A DNA stretch of 25,607 nt from a virus: positions 1 through 25,607 of IMG/VR virus record IMGVR_UViG_3300043548_000685. One strand, written 5' to 3'. This document shows, piece after piece, positions 1 through 7,588 of the stretch (within the stretch, counting starts at the first letter, position 1; each line of letters starts with the position of its first letter). Made by a program: the position numbers and the translations under genes. Below the pieces are notes generated by a model. That model was not told the origin of the DNA, made no database searches, and saw only the letters and a list, made by a program, of their open reading frames with translations.

Positions 1-90
1 ACCGAGCTCGTCAACCAAACCACGCCGCATCGAGCGTGGCAGGTAGCGCTCCCTATCCGCAATGAGCAAGTACAGCGCACTTCTCTTTAA
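1..90 (+). CDS. Possible 3' end of an upstream gene
   Basis: The bases before the first complete gene are open in two frames. Frame 1 is open from base 1 to a TAA ending at 90 and would overlap the next gene by 29 bases. Frame 3 is open to a TGA at 63-65 that would form an ATGA overlap with the ATG at 62, the type of junction seen elsewhere in this operon. I cannot decide between them, and neither short peptide is recognisable. In lambda-like tails the gene before G is usually the tube or terminator gene. Confidence 0.25.
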   Translation, partial: TELVNQTTPHRAWQVALPIRNEQVQRTSL

Positions 91-610
91 GCCCGCAACC
101 TATTGTGAAATCGGGCCATTCCGCTTTCCTGTTTATCACGATTTAGTGCCTGGTGAAGCCAAGGGCATCGAGGAATTCTCTAAGAAGCAATCGCGCTCTA
201 CGTTTAAGTCTATCAAGCTTGCGCAGCGTATTGCTAAAGACAAGGGCATTAGCACCAAAGAAGCAGTTGAGCTGCTAGGCAAAGTAGGAAGTGAAGAAAC
301 AGACCTTGTCTACGAATACGCAGCAGAATTAGACGATCTTCAAGTCGATAGCATCGGTGCCGTACAGCAGCGAGTAGAATTCGTAACACTGTTTATGCAG
401 TACAGGGGTGAATCCAAGCTGGACGGCGAGCAATGGGTACAACTAAAGGACTGGGAACAAGAAGACACCGAAAATATGCCGTCTAAACTCATGGATCAAG
501 TCTTCGAGCTCGTCATGTGGGAGCGCGACGGCTGGCCCCAGAAGGACGAAGCAAAAAACGCAGACGACAACGCGGAGCAGGAGTTCAGCCCACCCCGGAA
601 GAAATCCTAA
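62..610 (+). CDS. Tail assembly chaperone, lambda gpG-like (zero-frame product)
   Basis: This 182-residue acidic, helical protein sits immediately upstream of a frameshifted partner and the tape-measure gene, the position of the G/GT chaperones in lambda-like siphoviruses. These chaperones coat the tape-measure protein during tail assembly and are absent from the finished virion. The identification rests on position, size and the frameshift signal rather than a diagnostic domain. The C-terminal tail is rich in Asp, Glu and Lys and contains the codons GCA AAA AAC that form the slippery heptamer. No clear Shine-Dalgarno precedes the ATG, so translation may be coupled to an upstream gene. Codon use is AT-richer than in the genes to the right. 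The assignment is fairly secure; the fold is not shown. Confidence 0.75.
   Translation: MSKYSALLFKPATYCEIGPFRFPVYHDLVPGEAKGIEEFSKKQSRSTFKSIKLAQRIAKDKGISTKEAVELLGKVGSEETDLVYEYAAELDDLQVDSIGAVQQRVEFVTLFMQYRGESKLDGEQWVQLKDWEQEDTENMPSKLMDQVFELVMWERDGWPQKDEAKNADDNAEQEFSPPRKKS
553..559 (+). promoter_or_regulatory. Programmed -1 ribosomal frameshift site (A AAA AAC)
   Basis: The heptamer A AAA AAC lies exactly in phase with the G-like frame: X is the last base of GCA (551-553), followed by AAA and AAC. A slip back by one base enters frame 1, which is open to 1041. A purine-rich Shine-Dalgarno-like AAGGA at 542-546 lies six bases upstream and could stimulate slippage, as in dnaX. I see no obvious stable hairpin or pseudoknot just downstream. 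A -1 shift at this gene junction is conserved in long-tailed phages. Confidence 0.8.
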
Positions 611-1041
611 GCGAGTGCGAGACCTTACTTAGAACTCCATTAACGGACTGGGACGATATCTACTTTAAGCTGCGGGCATCCCCTCTCAAAGATGACTTCA
701 CCCGAGAGCGGTTTGTCCGCACGCCCGTATCAGTCATACGTTGGGCAACCAAGCGTGCTTTAGATCACGAACAAGAGCAAGCCAACTTGCAAGCGCTGGC
801 AACAGCACGATTAACAGCTACTCTAATACAAATAGCGCATGGTTTTTCTGGCTCTAAGGGCCCTGCGCCTAAATTGCAAGTAAAAGATTTCTTGCCTTTC
901 CCTGACTGGAAACCTGACTTAGAAACTGCTGAAGGTCCGGACGAAGTTACTAGATACACATTGAGCAACTTGGCCCGAGCTCGAAGAATTCCAATGCACG
1001 TCTTCTCGGCTCTGATGACTCCCGCCAACCGGCAGTCTTAA
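559..1041 (+). CDS. T domain of the G-T tail assembly chaperone, reached by -1 frameshift
   Basis: This is the downstream frame of the G/GT pair. After the slip at 553-559, reading resumes at 559 with a basic stretch (RRRQR) and continues 160 residues to a TAA at 1039-1041. The full fusion is encoded by 62-559 joined to 559-1041, about 326 residues. An ATG at 517 exists in this frame but has no visible ribosome-binding site and lies within the G coding region, so independent initiation is less likely. By analogy with lambda gpGT, the T domain would recruit tail-tube subunits to the chaperone-coated tape measure. The tape-measure gene starts 30 bases downstream. The role is inferred from organisation. 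Confidence 0.7.
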   Translation, partial: RRRQRGAGVQPTPEEILSECETLLRTPLTDWDDIYFKLRASPLKDDFTRERFVRTPVSVIRWATKRALDHEQEQANLQALATARLTATLIQIAHGFSGSKGPAPKLQVKDFLPFPDWKPDLETAEGPDEVTRYTLSNLARARRIPMHVFSALMTPANRQS

Positions 1042-1071
1042 CATAGACATACCGCATGGTCGCAGAGCAAG

Positions 1072-4000
1072 GTGGCTGACTATACGATCCGAGTTGTCGC
1101 AGAGACCAAAGAAGCTGATGATAAAGTCAATAAGCTAGACAAGCGTCTAAGCAATATCAGTCAAGACAAGAAAATCAATATAAGTATCCCAAGTATAAAT
1201 GAGACTATAGCTGGGGTAAAGCAATTAGGAGAGGCATTAGGGACAACATACAAGATAGCGCGCCAAATGCCTATTATAGGCGGCCGCATTCAAGACATTG
1301 AAGACCTAGGAGATATAGCGTCTAAAACAGGAGAGAAAGTCGTAAAAGCCTTTAGGCTAATTTCCAGTGCAACTCCAGGAAATTTACTAGGCACATCAAT
1401 TAGCGCGTCGCTAAACGGTGTCGACAGCTTAACTAAAGCCACAGCCAATCTCGGCTACACCGTATTTGGAGTAACTCAATCTGTAAACACACTAAAAAGT
1501 GCATTCGGAGCTTTCTTTACCGATACTATCGGAAGGGAGATCCAGCTGCAAGAAGCCTTACTGCGTACAAAAACAACTCTAGTATCTACAGCCGATGTCG
1601 CGGTCAACGGTCGCCGAATAACGGATCCCTACGAAGCGATTCTAAAACTAGAAAAACCCATAAACAACACAATCGACAATATCAGACAACGTTCCCTTGA
1701 AATTGCGGGTACAACGTCCGAAGCTATTGTTCAAGTCTTTGGCGTCGTAGCATCTCAAATCGGCAATATCGGAGGAGGTCTAAAAGATGCTGAAGATCTA
1801 GCTATTACTTTTAGTGCCGCTCTCGGTACCCTTGGGCTCTCTGACCCGACGTATGCCACCCAAGAAATCCGCTCCATCCTGACCGGTACGATCGATCAGA
1901 ACTCAGTCCTCGCGCGCTCTCTAGGACTCACCAACGAGGACGTCACAAAAGCAAAGAACTCTGCTGAGGGTTTGGTTGCCTTTTTGCAGCGACGGCTTTC
2001 AGCCTTCACCGCTGGTCAAGCGATGGCCGCAAAGGGCTTCGCCGGCATCACCAGCAACATCGCTGAGTTTCAAGACGAGCTGAAGCGTGCCTTTGGTAAA
2101 GGACTTCTAGCCCCACTTCTTGATGGCTTGACCATCCTGTATGAGCGCCTCCAGCTCGTCCTCAAAAGTTCCTTCGGGATCGCAGACGCACTGGGTAAAG
2201 CCTTCGGAGCAGTCGCACGAGGTGTCGTGGGCGCTGCAGCAGCGGCCCCAACCCTTGCCAACTTCAGTCAACGCCGCCAAATCGGCGTAGGGCAGCAAGG
2301 CGAGCAGGCCGCTGTTCAGATGTTCCTGCAGATCCAGAGCGCGGTGGACCGCTTGCGTCCCCAAATCGCAACTCTGGCGGATCAAGCCGTAAAAGCGGTA
2401 GCGCAGATCGCAAGTGGATTAGCAAATCTTGCAAAAGGCTTCGCTGCTTTTAAGTTTGAGCAATTCAAGATTTATCTAAGCGCTCTGATCGGCGTTGGAG
2501 AAGTACTTAACAAAACAGTAATCCCCGCATTTACCGCACTGCTAAATATATACGGTGAAATTCTAAAGAATCCCATAGCTCAGTACCTAAATCAGCTCGG
2601 AGCGCAGTTCGATGTTTTGAACCGCGTAGGTGTACTTCCTTTGGCGAAGACTTTATTTGTACTTCGCAATGTTGTTCCAAGTGTTCTAGATACCGTACAA
2701 AAACTAGGACAAGGCTTCAACTGGCTCAAAGTACAGCTTGCCGGTGTCGCTGATCTGATACTTACTGGTTTTTCTGCAGCTATCGCAGGTGCATCGACCT
2801 TAGTATCGAATCTAGGTCGAGTACTCGTCACAGCAGTTACAACGGGCATAACTGCCCTGATTGTCGGACTACGAGCTGCAGTTGTTCAGCTTGGCGTCTT
2901 CTTAATTCAGATAGCCGAGCTCGTGCAACAGTCTGGTCCGAAATTCGGACAAGTCGCTGTTTTTATTAGTCAGATCGGACAGGCACTGCTAGGCGTAGAC
3001 GCAGCTTTCCAAAAAGCTCAAATTAGTGTTGCTCAGTTCGGCATAAGAACAGCCAATGCCCTTGATAGTCTGCAGGTAAAAACACAACAAGTGCGACAAG
3101 GTATCGCAGATTTCAATACTAGCGTTAGAGACAACTTAGGGAAAGCCAGCCAAACAGTCGGCTCCAAAATAAAGGAAATGATCACGAGCTTTGTAAGTTT
3201 CTCTCTACAGCTCGTTGCCCTACAGCTAGCAATTACTCTAGCTTTTGATTTGTTCCAGCGTTTCCAACGGGCCCAACAAGAGATCGCCGACCAAACACGC
3301 GCAGAACTGGCGGTCAAACGACTGAGCACTGTTTACGCCGAGGTCGGAGAAAACGCCACAGCAGCAACCAAAGCAGCCAAAGCGTTTGAGCAACAAATAC
3401 TCAGCAGTCGTGTAGATGATCTAACTAAAAAACTGGGTGGCCTAGTAGATCAATACACCAAACTGAGAGACCTCGAGGCCGAGATAGCTTCGAGCTCGGG
3501 TGGTGCTGACAACATAGCCGCAAATGCCAAGGCATTCTTCTTAAGCTTTAGCCAGAGTCTAGATCCTCAGAAGATCCGCACACAAATTGCACGAGTTAGA
3601 GATGAATTAAATCGCCTATCTGAGTTTCAGGATCGCCTAAAAGAAAATGATAAAGCCAAGGACGACGTTCAGATACTTGCCAAGGAACGCCTAGGACTTG
3701 AAAAAGAGCTGAAAGAGGTTCGCAAACAGCTCACGAAAGAGATCACAGATTTTGAGTGGAGTGAGCGGCAGAAATCTCTGCAATTAGAGCAGCAGATGCG
3801 TGATGCGCTGGCACAGGAGCAGCGTTCCCAGCTAGAAGAGCGTCAGCGAATTGAGAATCGAGGATTAAGTGATATAGGCAACAATCTCAAACAAATCTTT
3901 GACGAGTACGAGACAGCTCTCTTCGACGCCCAGGTCGAAAGCCAGCGTCAGCAGACCGAGCTCGTTATCAAACGCAATGAGATTGAAAAACAACTAAGCG

Positions 4001-6732
4001 ACTACAAATACAAGCTGGAAGAGCAGACATTAAAGCTACGCGAGAAGATGGGGCAGATGAACAAGAAAATCGTAGATTACGAAGCAGCACAACGGATTCG
4101 CGCATCCAAAGAAGCCTTACGCTACGCATTACAAGCAGCAGCCATTCAAGGTGAAGACTTTGTAGTTACTGACGAAGACAAAAAGAGTTTCCTTAATGCC
4201 GCGGCTCAACAAGGCGTGAGTGCCGAGCGCGCCCTAGCCCTTCTTAAAACTGGAGCTGGACGCAACCTCGGTCTTAGTAGCGCCACACCAGCTCAGCAAG
4301 TCATCGCTGCCCTGAAAGAGAACTATGCGGGAGCTTTGACCATGTCTGCTCCCGAGTTTGAGAATGCGCTGAATATGAGAGCCAAAGCCTTTATGGGTCA
4401 GTCCCAAGGCGGAACTTTTGCTCTTCAATTAGCAGAACAGGAGCTAGGTACTGGGCGGTTTAAGCGTACAGCTCCTGTAGCACCACCCAAGATGGAGGAG
4501 CTTGGTTCATTCGTGGATATTGGTGGTAACACCGCACGTATGCGCGCCAGTCTCGAAAGTAACTTCGCTCTAGCTCGCGAGCTCGTAGACAGGACAAGCG
4601 CAATTCGTGACAACCAGGACTTAGCTCGATTCCTGGAACGCCTCGGAGACCCAGCTAACTGGGGTGTAGCCGCAGCTGAAGTGGGGCGACTCGACAAAGA
4701 AATACTGCAGCTTAAGAATGATACCGAAGCTCTTAGCAAATCCATTGCCAGCGGATTAACTGATCCGTCAGCTCTTCAGAGCATCACGCCTGTTAAAACC
4801 GCTATAGATGTATTCCTGACTCAAGTTTATGATCAACTCGCCAAGAGCTCTCTTCTTAAAGGTGTATCTCCGGACATTATCTCACGCAACAAGCAAGGAG
4901 TATCTGATGTCTTAAGGAGTGCCGCAACAGGCACTACGTCTCTAGCAGCAGCCCGCGCTGAGATTGATCGCTTACTCGGTGGCGCGCCCATACTTGCAGA
5001 CGCGATCAAAGCAATACTTGGAGATCCCGGCAAGAACACTGGAATCATCGGCGCTCTACGCAATGCCGCCGATTTAACCAAGCGCCAATCGCAGCTTCTG
5101 CTGGAAACCCTTAGAAATGACTTCACCAAGCTCATACAGCAAGCTATTGATATTCGTCCTGGAGTTCAAGGGCTGCTTGATCGCTTCAGTCAAGCTCAAC
5201 AAGCACTGACTCTTCCGGGTTACTCACTGGAGAATGCAAACCGACGCTCAGATCTAGCTGCTCAGACTTATCTAGGCTCGCAGTTGAACCGACTGACACC
5301 CGAGCAACGAGCTGCAAACCCGAACTTAGTTCCAGAGCTCCAAGCCCAAGCAAGTCAGCTCGCAGAAAGCTACCGCCGTACCAACGAACAGCTCGATCCA
5401 CTGAATAGAGCCGTGGAGAACTTCGAGCAGAGACTCGGAATGGCTGTCGCAGCTACGGAGGCATACGCCACAGCCAGTCGTGGCCTTCTCGAGAGCCTCT
5501 TCAGCGGAACCACCGACTTCCGGGAAGCACTAAGCAATTTCACACAGACTATTAGCCAAGGATTCGTACAGCAATTCCTAGATATCGCAATGGCACCCAT
5601 GCAAGAGCAAGTGTTCGACCGCATGAAGAAGCTATTTGGTGTTGAATCAGCTCAGGAGAAAGTAAACCGAGAATTTGCCAACACCGGCATTAAATTCGAT
5701 ACCGCAGTAAGCACCTTTGATGCTGCGGTCAACACTTTCCGCTCTAGTCTCAGTGCAGGCATTGGTGGCCCCGACCTTGATGCCAACACCTCAGGGATCC
5801 CTTACGGCATCCGAATTGGCGACACCGTCGGTTCTTTAGCCCCAAGAAAACAAGTACCTGCAGCCGGTATCAAGCTTCCCGCTCTTACCGGAGCCGAATC
5901 CGAGTACGAAATGATGACGCGACTTGGAAACCTCGGTCCTGACTACGTCACAGAGATCGAGGGAATGCTCGAGCAATCCTTCAAGGGCATCGGCGAATCC
6001 CTGACCCAACTCGGCACCGTCGCCGAAACCACCAGCCAGCAGACCGGAAACGCCGCCGCCACCGGCGAAAAAGGCTTCGGCAAATTCCTCGGCGCCATGA
6101 CCGGTGTTGCCACCGGCGCCCTCGCCATCACCGGCGCCATCCAAGCGATGCAGGACTCCGAGAGCGGCACCTACGGCACCTTGATGGGCATTGCCGGCAT
6201 CCTCGGCGGCCTCGGCGCCATCGCCGGTGGCATCGGCGGAATCATGAAACCCCCCGGCCGCGCAGCCGGTGGCCCCGTCTCTGCCCGTCGCCCTTACATC
6301 GTCGGCGAGGTCGGCCCCGAGCTGTTCATCCCGGGCGCCGGCGGCACGATTATCCCCAACGACCAAATCGCCTTCACCGGCGCAGGCGGCGCTACTGCCG
6401 AGTCCGGCGGCTCCGGCATGACCGTGCCCTTCCAGCAAGGCGGCTCCTCGGTCTCGAACGCCTTCTCCACCATCAACAGCACGGCGATCCCCTTCACCAA
6501 GTCCACCGAGCGCATGGTCGCCGAGCGCTCCGAGCGCGAAACCATCGCCGCGATCAACAATCCCAAGCCCCTCGACGTCCGCTACGAGTCCAGCGTCATC
6601 AACAACGTCGAGTACGTCACCGCGGAACAGCACCAGAAGGGCATGGCCGAAGCCGCCGAGCGCGGCCGCACCCTCACGCTGTCCGCCCTGCAGAACTCCA
6701 TCAAATCCCGCCGCCAGGTTGGCCTCGTCTGA
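1072..6732 (+). CDS. Phage tail tape-measure protein
   Basis: This 1,886-residue protein sets tail length and lines the tail lumen. The start is a GTG at 1072; the same frame has a stop at 1039-1041 and no better start between. It is rich in helix, with hydrophobic stretches around residues 575-615, a long charged coiled coil around 843-1010 (Lys/Glu/Gln/Arg-rich), and a Gly/Ala-rich membrane-like segment at about 1676-1727. That segment is followed by the C-terminal signature YIVGEVGPELFIPG (from about base 6295) seen in many lambda-like tape measures. At the usual 0.15 nm per residue the tail would be about 280 nm if the whole protein spanned it. Composition changes sharply: much of the gene up to about 5900 is AT-rich, whereas 5930-6732 is strongly GC-rich. 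The stop overlaps the next ATG (TGATG). Confidence 0.93.
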   Translation: MADYTIRVVAETKEADDKVNKLDKRLSNISQDKKINISIPSINETIAGVKQLGEALGTTYKIARQMPIIGGRIQDIEDLGDIASKTGEKVVKAFRLISSATPGNLLGTSISASLNGVDSLTKATANLGYTVFGVTQSVNTLKSAFGAFFTDTIGREIQLQEALLRTKTTLVSTADVAVNGRRITDPYEAILKLEKPINNTIDNIRQRSLEIAGTTSEAIVQVFGVVASQIGNIGGGLKDAEDLAITFSAALGTLGLSDPTYATQEIRSILTGTIDQNSVLARSLGLTNEDVTKAKNSAEGLVAFLQRRLSAFTAGQAMAAKGFAGITSNIAEFQDELKRAFGKGLLAPLLDGLTILYERLQLVLKSSFGIADALGKAFGAVARGVVGAAAAAPTLANFSQRRQIGVGQQGEQAAVQMFLQIQSAVDRLRPQIATLADQAVKAVAQIASGLANLAKGFAAFKFEQFKIYLSALIGVGEVLNKTVIPAFTALLNIYGEILKNPIAQYLNQLGAQFDVLNRVGVLPLAKTLFVLRNVVPSVLDTVQKLGQGFNWLKVQLAGVADLILTGFSAAIAGASTLVSNLGRVLVTAVTTGITALIVGLRAAVVQLGVFLIQIAELVQQSGPKFGQVAVFISQIGQALLGVDAAFQKAQISVAQFGIRTANALDSLQVKTQQVRQGIADFNTSVRDNLGKASQTVGSKIKEMITSFVSFSLQLVALQLAITLAFDLFQRFQRAQQEIADQTRAELAVKRLSTVYAEVGENATAATKAAKAFEQQILSSRVDDLTKKLGGLVDQYTKLRDLEAEIASSSGGADNIAANAKAFFLSFSQSLDPQKIRTQIARVRDELNRLSEFQDRLKENDKAKDDVQILAKERLGLEKELKEVRKQLTKEITDFEWSERQKSLQLEQQMRDALAQEQRSQLEERQRIENRGLSDIGNNLKQIFDEYETALFDAQVESQRQQTELVIKRNEIEKQLSDYKYKLEEQTLKLREKMGQMNKKIVDYEAAQRIRASKEALRYALQAAAIQGEDFVVTDEDKKSFLNAAAQQGVSAERALALLKTGAGRNLGLSSATPAQQVIAALKENYAGALTMSAPEFENALNMRAKAFMGQSQGGTFALQLAEQELGTGRFKRTAPVAPPKMEELGSFVDIGGNTARMRASLESNFALARELVDRTSAIRDNQDLARFLERLGDPANWGVAAAEVGRLDKEILQLKNDTEALSKSIASGLTDPSALQSITPVKTAIDVFLTQVYDQLAKSSLLKGVSPDIISRNKQGVSDVLRSAATGTTSLAAARAEIDRLLGGAPILADAIKAILGDPGKNTGIIGALRNAADLTKRQSQLLLETLRNDFTKLIQQAIDIRPGVQGLLDRFSQAQQALTLPGYSLENANRRSDLAAQTYLGSQLNRLTPEQRAANPNLVPELQAQASQLAESYRRTNEQLDPLNRAVENFEQRLGMAVAATEAYATASRGLLESLFSGTTDFREALSNFTQTISQGFVQQFLDIAMAPMQEQVFDRMKKLFGVESAQEKVNREFANTGIKFDTAVSTFDAAVNTFRSSLSAGIGGPDLDANTSGIPYGIRIGDTVGSLAPRKQVPAAGIKLPALTGAESEYEMMTRLGNLGPDYVTEIEGMLEQSFKGIGESLTQLGTVAETTSQQTGNAAATGEKGFGKFLGAMTGVATGALAITGAIQAMQDSESGTYGTLMGIAGILGGLGAIAGGIGGIMKPPGRAAGGPVSARRPYIVGEVGPELFIPGAGGTIIPNDQIAFTGAGGATAESGGSGMTVPFQQGGSSVSNAFSTINSTAIPFTKSTERMVAERSERETIAAINNPKPLDVRYESSVINNVEYVTAEQHQKGMAEAAERGRTLTLSALQNSIKSRRQVGLV

Positions 6733-7211
6733 TGAGCACCTTCGCCTTCGTCAACTACGCCCGGTTCCTCCAGAACGACGGCACGGCGACTTCGCCTCTC
6801 CACGCCTATCAGAACTTCTCCGTGAATCAGCCCCGCATCTACGGCGGCGTCACCTACCAGTTCGCCCCCTTCGGTGTCTCCACCGGTGCCGGTGCCAAAG
6901 GCGGCGACCGCTCAGAAGCCACCCTCGGTGCGGGCACCAACGCCATCACGGTCAACGTCTTCGCCGAGGCCGTCAACAGCCGCTGGCTGCTCGAGCTCAA
7001 GACCGTCTCTCTCGACCCAGACACCTTCGCCGACGCCGTACTGATCCGCACCGAGACCTGGCGCGTCGCCCGCTACGAGATGGACACCGAAAAGATTTTG
7101 CTCAAACTCACTTCACCGCTGGACGCAGTCCGCGACCAAGTGCCCCGCCGCTATCTCAGCACAAAGCTCGTTGGCGCTCTACCGAGCTCGGCAACGTTGG
7201 TGGTGAGCTGA
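6732..7211 (+). CDS. Minor tail protein, DUF1833 / gpL-like
   Basis: This 159-residue protein starts at an ATG that overlaps the tape-measure stop (TGATG at 6730-6734) and ends in another TGATG overlap with the next gene. It resembles the DUF1833 family of phage tail proteins that sits between tape measure and gpK and is thought to join the tip complex where lambda gpL does. The conserved-looking C-terminal PRRYLS segment is near residue 138. There are no cysteines, so the iron-sulfur cluster reported for lambda gpL is not expected. Codon use is GC-rich, like the end of the tape-measure gene. Confidence 0.75.
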   Translation: MSTFAFVNYARFLQNDGTATSPLHAYQNFSVNQPRIYGGVTYQFAPFGVSTGAGAKGGDRSEATLGAGTNAITVNVFAEAVNSRWLLELKTVSLDPDTFADAVLIRTETWRVARYEMDTEKILLKLTSPLDAVRDQVPRRYLSTKLVGALPSSATLVVS

Positions 7212-7588
7212 TGCCGACTTGGATGCGCTGGATCGGCCTGCCCCACGGCTTTGGTGCTCACCCCGAGGACGGCATCGCCTGCGACTGCGTCCTCATGGTC
7301 TGGGCCGTCCTCGATGAAGCAGGCGTCCCCCATCCCTCATTTGAACAACGCTGGCTTGACCTGGCCAGGTCAGGCGACTGGCCCACTCTTGAGCACCTCT
7401 GGGCCTCCGGCACCCGAGAGCTGCCTGCCCCCGAGCCCTACGCCGTGACGCTCCTCCACAACGGTCCCGCCGGCCTCGGTGTCGGTGTGGTCGTGGACGA
7501 CGGGCTCCTCATGGTCCACCACAAGCGCGGCGTCTTTTGGGCGCCGTTGTCCGCCTTCAAGCGCCTGCCCTTCTACGCCTTCGTCTGA
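7211..7588 (+). CDS. Tail tip NlpC/P60-like protein, gpK-like
   Basis: The protein is 125 residues long from the ATG at 7211 (TGATG overlap). The same frame is open further upstream, but the overlap and homology favour this start. It has the compact layout of the NlpC/P60 cysteine peptidase domain of lambda gpK: a Cys motif near the N-terminus (ACDC, residues 23-26) and a C-terminal strand with VDDG followed by HH at 103-104. The His normally just before the small-residue strand (HxG) appears to be replaced, since the segment reads GLGVGVVV, so peptidase activity is doubtful. Family members help assemble the tail tip and may cut peptidoglycan during DNA entry. It lies between the L-like and J-like genes, matching lambda order. 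Confidence 0.65.
   Translation: MPTWMRWIGLPHGFGAHPEDGIACDCVLMVWAVLDEAGVPHPSFEQRWLDLARSGDWPTLEHLWASGTRELPAPEPYAVTLLHNGPAGLGVGVVVDDGLLMVHHKRGVFWAPLSAFKRLPFYAFV

Noticed and set aside
517-558. Independent ATG start at 517 for the T-frame ORF
   Set aside because: It lies within the G gene without a ribosome-binding site, and an in-phase slippery heptamer explains expression of this frame better.
5836-6633. Long minus-strand open frame of 265 residues
   Set aside because: It is the GC-rich complement of the tape-measure C-terminus, which carries a recognisable family motif; the minus-strand product is low-complexity Gly/Asp/Ala.
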